DNA from: an uncultured Duganella sp.
Lineage (GTDB): Bacteria; Pseudomonadota; Gammaproteobacteria; Burkholderiales; Burkholderiaceae
Direction of reading: 5' to 3'
DNA length: 9,372 nucleotides
Assembly (NCBI GenBank): GCA_946482335.1
Contig: CAMLRG010000211.1
Coordinates: 1 to 9,372 of the forward strand
Positions within the stretch are counted from its first letter, which is position 1. Each line of letters starts with the position of its first letter. A program made the position numbers and the translations under genes. Positions 5,317-9,372 of this stretch are shown piece by piece. Under the pieces are notes generated by a model that saw nothing but the letters and a program-made list of their open reading frames with translations, did not search any database and had not been told where the DNA came from.

Positions 5317-7199
5317 TGGACGATATGCTCAAGGAGTTCGTTGTCGAGGCCATGGACCTGGCCGTCAACGTCGAAGAGCACTTGCTGCGCCTCGAACGTG
5401 ACCCCGACAACAAGGAAACGCTGAACGCAGTGTTCCGCTCGTTCCACACCATCAAGGGTGGCGCGGGCTTCATGAACCTGGGTGCGCTGGTGTCGGCCTG
5501 CCACCTGACCGAAAACCTGTTCGACGCGCTGCGCACCGGCGCCGCGCCGGTCACGCCACTGTCGATCGAAGCCGCGCTGCAGGCTTCGGGCTTCGTGGCG
5601 GACCAGTTGACCGACCTGAATAACGGCACCGCGCCGGACGAACTGGCGCCGATGCCGGCCGACCTGGAAGCGATCCTGAAGGACGCGATCGAGGGCAAGG
5701 CCAGCTCCGCCGCCGGCAAGGCCAAGCCGGCCGCTGCGCCGGCCCCGGCGCCGGCACCCGCGGCCGCCCCGGCCGCCCAGGCAGCTGCCGCGCCGGTGGC
5801 CGCCGCCGAGCCGTCCGCCGATGGCCTGGACTGGGAAGGCATGTACGAAGCCGTGGTGCCGCCTGGCACCTACGTGCGCCCGGTTGCCGAAGTGCGCGCC
5901 GAAGGCATCGCCGCCGCGCAGGCTGCCGCCGGCGCGGCACCGGCCGCAGCGCCGGCGCCGGCCGCCGAGCACCGCGAGCGCCCGGCCGGCGAAGCCAAGC
6001 CGACCTCCGCGCCGGCCAAGGAAGAATCGATCCGTATCGACGCCGTCAAGCTGGACGCGCTGCTGGAAGTGGCGGGCGAATCGGTGCAGGCCGCCAACCA
6101 GGCTGCCGTGCTGCTGGAACGCCTGCAGCAATTCAAGTTCGAAGGCCAGGCGGCGACCCTGATGTCGGCCCTGACCGAAACCCTGGAGCGCGCTTCGCGT
6201 TATTCCACCGAACTGCAGCGCGCCACCCTGGCCACCCGCATGCAGCCGGTCGGCCGCCTGTTCCAGAAATTCCCGCGCCTGGTGCGCGAACTGGCGAAAG
6301 ACCTGGGCAAGGAAGTCGAGCTGACCATCGAAGGCGCGGAAACCGAAGTGGACCGCGTGGTAGTGGACAGCCTGTACGACCCGCTGGTGCACATGCTGCG
6401 CAACGCGCTGGACCACGGCGTCGAAGCACCCGACGAGCGCCTGGCCAAGGGCAAGCCGCCGCGCGCCTACATTTCGCTCAAGGCATGGCAGGAAGCCAAC
6501 TCCGTCATGATCGTGCTGCAGGACGACGGCAAGGGCATGGACCCGGTCGCGCTGCGCCGCAAGGCCGCGGAGAAGGGCCTGATCTCGCCCAACGCCAACC
6601 TGTCGGACGACGAGTCCTACCAGCTGGTATTCCTGCCGGGCTTCTCGACCAAGGAAGTGGCATCTTCCGTGTCCGGCCGCGGCGTCGGCATGGACGTGGT
6701 GAAGACTGCCGTGGAAAAGAACCGCGGCGCCATCCACATCGAATCGGCACTGGGCAAGGGCACCAAGTTCGCCATCCGCCTGCCGATCGAACTGTCGATC
6801 GTGCCGACCATGCTGGTGTCCACCTCCGGCGCGCTGCTGGCGCTGCCGATGGCGGTGGTCGAGCGCGTGGTCGAATTGCCGGAGACCTTCATGGAAGTGG
6901 GCGGCGCGCCGGTGCTGAAAGACCAGGGCCGTCCGTTGCCGGTGCGGTCGCTGGCCGATGCGCTGGGCTACGAGCCATGCTCGGAGCGCGTGGGCATCGT
7001 CGTCAATTCGCCGCAGCCCTACATCCTGGCCGTGTCGGCCGTGGACGGCACCGCCGACCTGGTGATCAAACCAATGACCGCGCTGTCGGTGGAAGGCATT
7101 ACCGGCACCGCCCGTTCCGCGGAGGGCGATCTGGTCCTGGTTGTGGGCCTATCGTTCCTGATGGACGGTTGCAGGGGAAGTGTAAGGATGGCGGCGTAA
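5316..7199 (+). CDS. cheA: CheA-type chemosensory histidine kinase without a P2 domain
   Basis: A 627-residue cytoplasmic kinase. P1 (HPt) at 1-105 has H44 in SFHTIKGGAGF, the phosphorylation site. Residues about 108-236 are an Ala/Pro-rich linker with no recognisable P2 (CheY-docking) domain, but with an ordered-looking island DWEGMYEAVVPPGTYVRP (172-189). P3 dimerisation begins near 238 (IRIDAVKLDALLEVAGE). The P4 ATPase domain shows the N-box with N363 and H367 (HMLRNALDHG), DDGKGM (403-408) and GRGVGM (454-459). P5, the CheW-like coupling domain, runs from about 490 to the end. It should autophosphorylate and pass phosphate to a CheY or CheB. The ATG overlaps the cheZ stop by one base, with GGGG just upstream, so translation is coupled; an in-frame ATG three codons later is also possible. 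All catalytic motifs are intact. A strong terminator follows, so the operon has just these two genes. Confidence 0.92.
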   Translation: MDDMLKEFVVEAMDLAVNVEEHLLRLERDPDNKETLNAVFRSFHTIKGGAGFMNLGALVSACHLTENLFDALRTGAAPVTPLSIEAALQASGFVADQLTDLNNGTAPDELAPMPADLEAILKDAIEGKASSAAGKAKPAAAPAPAPAPAAAPAAQAAAAPVAAAEPSADGLDWEGMYEAVVPPGTYVRPVAEVRAEGIAAAQAAAGAAPAAAPAPAAEHRERPAGEAKPTSAPAKEESIRIDAVKLDALLEVAGESVQAANQAAVLLERLQQFKFEGQAATLMSALTETLERASRYSTELQRATLATRMQPVGRLFQKFPRLVRELAKDLGKEVELTIEGAETEVDRVVVDSLYDPLVHMLRNALDHGVEAPDERLAKGKPPRAYISLKAWQEANSVMIVLQDDGKGMDPVALRRKAAEKGLISPNANLSDDESYQLVFLPGFSTKEVASSVSGRGVGMDVVKTAVEKNRGAIHIESALGKGTKFAIRLPIELSIVPTMLVSTSGALLALPMAVVERVVELPETFMEVGGAPVLKDQGRPLPVRSLADALGYEPCSERVGIVVNSPQPYILAVSAVDGTADLVIKPMTALSVEGITGTARSAEGDLVLVVGLSFLMDGCRGSVRMAA

Positions 7200-7225
7200 G
7201 CCTCCAGCAAAGAACAGAAACCACG

Positions 7226-7264
7226 AGCCTGCAGCCTCCCAAAAAGGGGTTGCAGGCTTTTTTT
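7226..7264 (+). terminator. Intrinsic terminator of cheZ-cheA
   Basis: AGCCTGCA (7226-7233) pairs with TGCAGGCT (7251-7258), with further C/G pairing inside the loop (CCC with GGGG), and seven T follow (7258-7264). It lies 27 nt after the cheA stop and shows that cheA is the last gene of its unit. Confidence 0.93.
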
Positions 7265-7323
7265 ATTTGGCGCCATCGCTCAAAAACACCGGAAAGTTGC
7301 CCACAAGGCGGAAAACTGCTGGG

Positions 7324-7351
7324 TTTTGCATTGCACAAAATATGGCATAAT
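7324..7351 (+). promoter_or_regulatory. Candidate promoter of leuC
   Basis: TGG-CATAAT (7343-7351) is an extended -10 with five of six matches. TTTTGC (7324-7329) at 16 bp is a weak -35. The start is expected near 7358, leaving a leader of about 22 nt. There is no room for a leucine-rich leader peptide or attenuator in the 7200-7379 gap beyond the cheA terminator. Confidence 0.5.
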
Positions 7352-7379
7352 CAGACGGATCACCACATCAGGCAGCATC

Positions 7380-8780
7380 ATGAAAACGCTTTACGACAAA
7401 CTCTGGGAATCCCACGTAGTACGCACCGAGGAAGACGGCACCGCCCTCCTGTATATCGACCGGCACCTGGTCCATGAAGTCACCAGCCCGCAGGCATTCG
7501 ACGGCTTGCGCAGCGCCGGCCGCCAGCCCTGGCGCCTGTCGGCCAACCTGGCGGTGGCCGACCACAACGTTCCGACCACGGACCGCTCGCACGGCATCGA
7601 AGACCCGGTGTCGCGCCTGCAGGTGGAAACCCTGGACAAGAACACCAAGTCGGTCGGCATGACCTACTTCAATATGAACGACAAGCGCCAGGGTATCGTG
7701 CACGTGATCGGCCCGGAACAGGGCGCGACCCTGCCCGGCATGACCGTGGTGTGCGGCGACTCGCACACTTCGACCCACGGCGCGTTCGGCGCGCTGGCGC
7801 ACGGCATCGGCACCTCGGAAGTGGAGCACGTGCTGGCGACCCAGACCCTGCTGGCCAAAAAGTCCAAGTCGATGCTGGTGCAGGTCGACGGCGTGCTGCC
7901 GGCCGGCGTGACCGCCAAGGACATCGTGCTGGCCGTGATCGGCAAGATCGGCACCGCCGGCGGCACCGGCTACGCCATCGAGTTCGCCGGTTCGGCGATC
8001 CGCTCGCTGTCGATGGAAGGCCGCATGACGGTCTGCAACATGGCGATCGAAGCGGGCGCGCGCGCCGGCATGATCGCGGTGGACGACACCACCATCAATT
8101 ACGTCAAGGGCCGCCCGTATTCGCCGGTGGGCCCGCAATGGGAGCAGGCCGTGGCCTACTGGCGCACCCTGCATTCCGACCCGGGTGCCAAGTTCGACTT
8201 CGTCGTCACGCTGGACGCCGCCGAGATCCGCCCGCAGGTGACCTGGGGCACCTCGCCCGAGCAGGTGACCTCGATCGACGGCCGCGTGCCCGACCCCGAC
8301 CAGGAAAAGGACCCGGTCAAGCGCGACGCCATGGAAAAAGCCCTGGTGTACATGAACCTCACGCCGAACACCCGCATTGAAGACATCCGCATCGACAAGG
8401 TCTTCATCGGCTCCTGCACCAATTCGCGCATCGAAGACTTGCGCGCCGCCGCGGCCGTGGTGCGCGGCAAGCAGCGCGCTTCCAATGTGAAGCTGGCGAT
8501 GGTGGTGCCGGGTTCGGGCCTGGTGAAAGAACAGGCCGAACGCGAAGGCCTGGATGCGATCTTCAAGGCCGCCGGTTTCGAATGGCGCGAGCCGGGCTGC
8601 TCGATGTGCCTGGCCATGAATGCCGACCGCCTGGAACCGGGCGAGCGCTGCGCCTCCACCTCCAACCGCAATTTCGAAGGCCGCCAGGGACAGGGCGGGC
8701 GTACCCACCTGGTATCGCCTGCCATGGCGGCTGCCGCCGGTATCGCCGGTCATTTCGTCGATGTGCGTGCCCTGCGCTGA
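7380..8780 (+). CDS. leuC: 3-isopropylmalate dehydratase large subunit
   Basis: LeuC (466 residues, normal length) is the catalytic aconitase-like subunit that with LeuD converts 2-isopropylmalate to 3-isopropylmalate in leucine synthesis. The [4Fe-4S] ligands are visible as C346 (GSCTNSR) and C407-x2-C410 (GCSMC). Other family blocks include [29 protein letters not shown] and the C-terminal [20 protein letters not shown] chose the ATG at 7380 ([14 protein letters not shown]), which fits the family start; an upstream in-frame ATG at 7326 would add 18 unrelated residues across the promoter. The ribosome binding site is weak. It is followed after 27 nt by an entericidin gene and then leuD, same strand. 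Confidence 0.98.
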   Translation: MKTLYDKLWESHVVRTEEDGTALLYIDRHLVHEVTSPQAFDGLRSAGRQPWRLSANLAVADHNVPTTDRSHGIEDPVSRLQVETLDKNTKSVGMTYFNMNDKRQGIVHVIGPEQGATLPGMTVVCGDSHTSTHGAFGALAHGIGTSEVEHVLATQTLLAKKSKSMLVQVDGVLPAGVTAKDIVLAVIGKIGTAGGTGYAIEFAGSAIRSLSMEGRMTVCNMAIEAGARAGMIAVDDTTINYVKGRPYSPVGPQWEQAVAYWRTLHSDPGAKFDFVVTLDAAEIRPQVTWGTSPEQVTSIDGRVPDPDQEKDPVKRDAMEKALVYMNLTPNTRIEDIRIDKVFIGSCTNSRIEDLRAAAAVVRGKQRASNVKLAMVVPGSGLVKEQAEREGLDAIFKAAGFEWREPGCSMCLAMNADRLEPGERCASTSNRNFEGRQGQGGRTHLVSPAMAAAAGIAGHFVDVRALR

Positions 8781-8807
8781 CGCTATTAAAAAAACTAGGA
8801 TGTCATC

Positions 8808-8930
8808 ATGAAAACCCTATTCGCCATCGTTATCGCCACCCTGGTACTGACCGGTTGCAACACCGTATCCGGTTTCGGCAGGGACGTACAAAAGGCCGGC
8901 CAGGTCGTGACCAGCGCCGGCGGGAAATAA
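8808..8930 (+). CDS. Entericidin A/B family small lipoprotein
   Basis: A 40-residue protein. Residues 1-16 are a lipoprotein signal peptide (MKTLFAIVIATLVLTG) with lipobox L14-T-G-C17, so C17 should be lipidated and the mature peptide anchored in a membrane. The mature part NTVSGFGRDVQKAGQVVTSA keeps the entericidin pattern C-N-T-x2-G-x-G-x-D followed by a spaced Gly/Ala amphipathic helix. In E. coli EcnA and EcnB were described as an antidote/toxin lipoprotein pair linked to stationary-phase lysis; most family members in other bacteria have no tested role. AGGA lies 7 nt before the ATG. It lies 27 nt after leuC and 57 nt before leuD, so it is probably co-transcribed with leucine genes. Confidence 0.9.
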   Translation: MKTLFAIVIATLVLTGCNTVSGFGRDVQKAGQVVTSAGGK

Positions 8931-8940
8931 CCCCACAGGA

Positions 8941-8965
8941 CGGGGCCGCGCCGCTGCGCGCCCCG
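8941..8965 (+). other. Strong intercistronic hairpin before leuD
   Basis: CGGGG-C-CGCGC-CGCT-GCGCG-CCCCG forms a 10-bp GC stem with a single bulged C and a 4-base loop, between the entericidin stop and the leuD ATG (22 nt before it). No T-tract follows, so it is not a standard terminator. It may stabilise the upstream message or tune leuD expression. Confidence 0.6.
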
Positions 8966-8987
8966 CCTGACACCAAGCAGAACGCAA

Positions 8988-9372
8988 ATGGAAAAATTTA
9001 CCGTCTATGAAGGTTTGGTCGCACCGCTGGACCGCGCCAACGTCGATACCGACGCCATCATCCCGAAACAATTCCTGAAGTCGATCCACCGCACCGGCTT
9101 CGGCCCCAACCTGTTCGACGAGTGGCGTTACCTCGACCACGGCGAACCGGGCATGGACAACAGCAAGCGGCCGCTCAATCCGGACTTCGTGCTGAACCAG
9201 CCGCGCTACCAGGGCGCCTCGATCCTGCTGACCCGCAAGAACTTCGGCTGCGGCTCTTCGCGCGAACACGCGCCGTGGGCACTGGACCAATACGGCTTCC
9301 GCGCCATCCTCGCGCCAAGCTTTGCGGACATCTTCTTCAACAACTGCTTCAAGAACGGCCTGCTGCCGGTCG
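8988..9372 (+). CDS. leuD: 3-isopropylmalate dehydratase small subunit, 5' part
   Basis: The first 128 codons of LeuD are present; the gene runs off the window end without a stop. The start [20 protein letters not shown] is typical, followed by [13 protein letters not shown] and the substrate-domain block [16 protein letters not shown], then [17 protein letters not shown]. It forms the isomerase heterodimer with LeuC. The ATG at 8988 has only a weak, purine-rich ribosome binding site (AAGCAG), which may matter since a strong hairpin lies just upstream. The full protein is usually a little over 200 residues, so roughly 40 percent lies outside. Confidence 0.97.
   Translation, partial: MEKFTVYEGLVAPLDRANVDTDAIIPKQFLKSIHRTGFGPNLFDEWRYLDHGEPGMDNSKRPLNPDFVLNQPRYQGASILLTRKNFGCGSSREHAPWALDQYGFRAILAPSFADIFFNNCFKNGLLPV

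Noticed and set aside
5313..6737. 474-codon open frame on the minus strand opposite cheA
   Set aside because: It is Gly/Arg/His-rich with no family motifs and lies antisense to a fully recognisable CheA; high-GC codon bias opens such frames.
7200..7379. Leucine-rich leader peptide and attenuator before leuC
   Set aside because: The only strong hairpin belongs to cheA termination, and no short frame with a run of leucine codons lies after the leuC promoter.
7368..8753. 461-codon open frame on the minus strand opposite leuC
   Set aside because: Composition is His/Gly/Arg-rich and it mirrors leuC codons; LeuC is certain.

Overview
The window looks like ordinary chromosome from a high-GC betaproteobacterium, most likely of the family Oxalobacteraceae (Massilia, Duganella or Janthinobacterium type). 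This rests on the protein style (a CheZ with a QDFQDITGQ motif, a short HemP, LeuC followed by an entericidin and LeuD), the strong GC bias at third codon positions and the Ala/Pro-rich linkers. I did not see a transposase, phage gene, CRISPR array, rRNA or tRNA.

Layout, left to right. (1) 1-1952, minus strand: a compact hemP cassette. A near-consensus promoter whose start site lies inside a Fur box drives hemP, a 110-residue protein I do not recognise, and a 415-residue DUF2325 protein with a Cys/His-rich N-terminus and a long coiled coil. A small imperfect direct repeat sits over the DUF2325 stop codon at the window edge. (2) 1951-4232, minus strand: a stress and regulation cluster of three genes. 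These are a UspA-type universal stress protein, a NarL/LuxR-type response regulator without a visible kinase, and a Crp/Fnr regulator that ends at a textbook intrinsic terminator. A perfect FNR-type palindrome lies upstream of usp, and a TAGGA/TCCTA inverted heptad lies upstream of the Crp/Fnr gene. (3) 4359-7264, plus strand: a translationally coupled cheZ-cheA pair closed by a strong terminator. CheZ carries two extra copies of its own C-terminal CheY-binding-like motif near its N-terminus, and CheA has no recognisable P2 domain. (4) 7324 to the end, plus strand: leucine biosynthesis, with leuC, a tiny entericidin lipoprotein gene and leuD, which is cut by the window end.

How the parts may work together. 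The first block should respond to iron through Fur; the DUF2325 and unknown proteins may therefore belong to heme or iron handling (inference). In the second block the encoded Crp/Fnr protein keeps the E-x-x-S-R recognition residues for TTGAT half-sites, and such a site precedes usp at the head of the same gene group, suggesting a feedback loop. The third block is a signalling kinase plus phosphatase without CheY, CheW, receptor, CheR or CheB in view, so its partners must lie elsewhere. The fourth block makes the two subunits of isopropylmalate isomerase.

The most promising places to look for undescribed biology are the Fur-controlled hemP-unknown-DUF2325 cassette and the unusual motif architecture of the CheZ/CheA pair.
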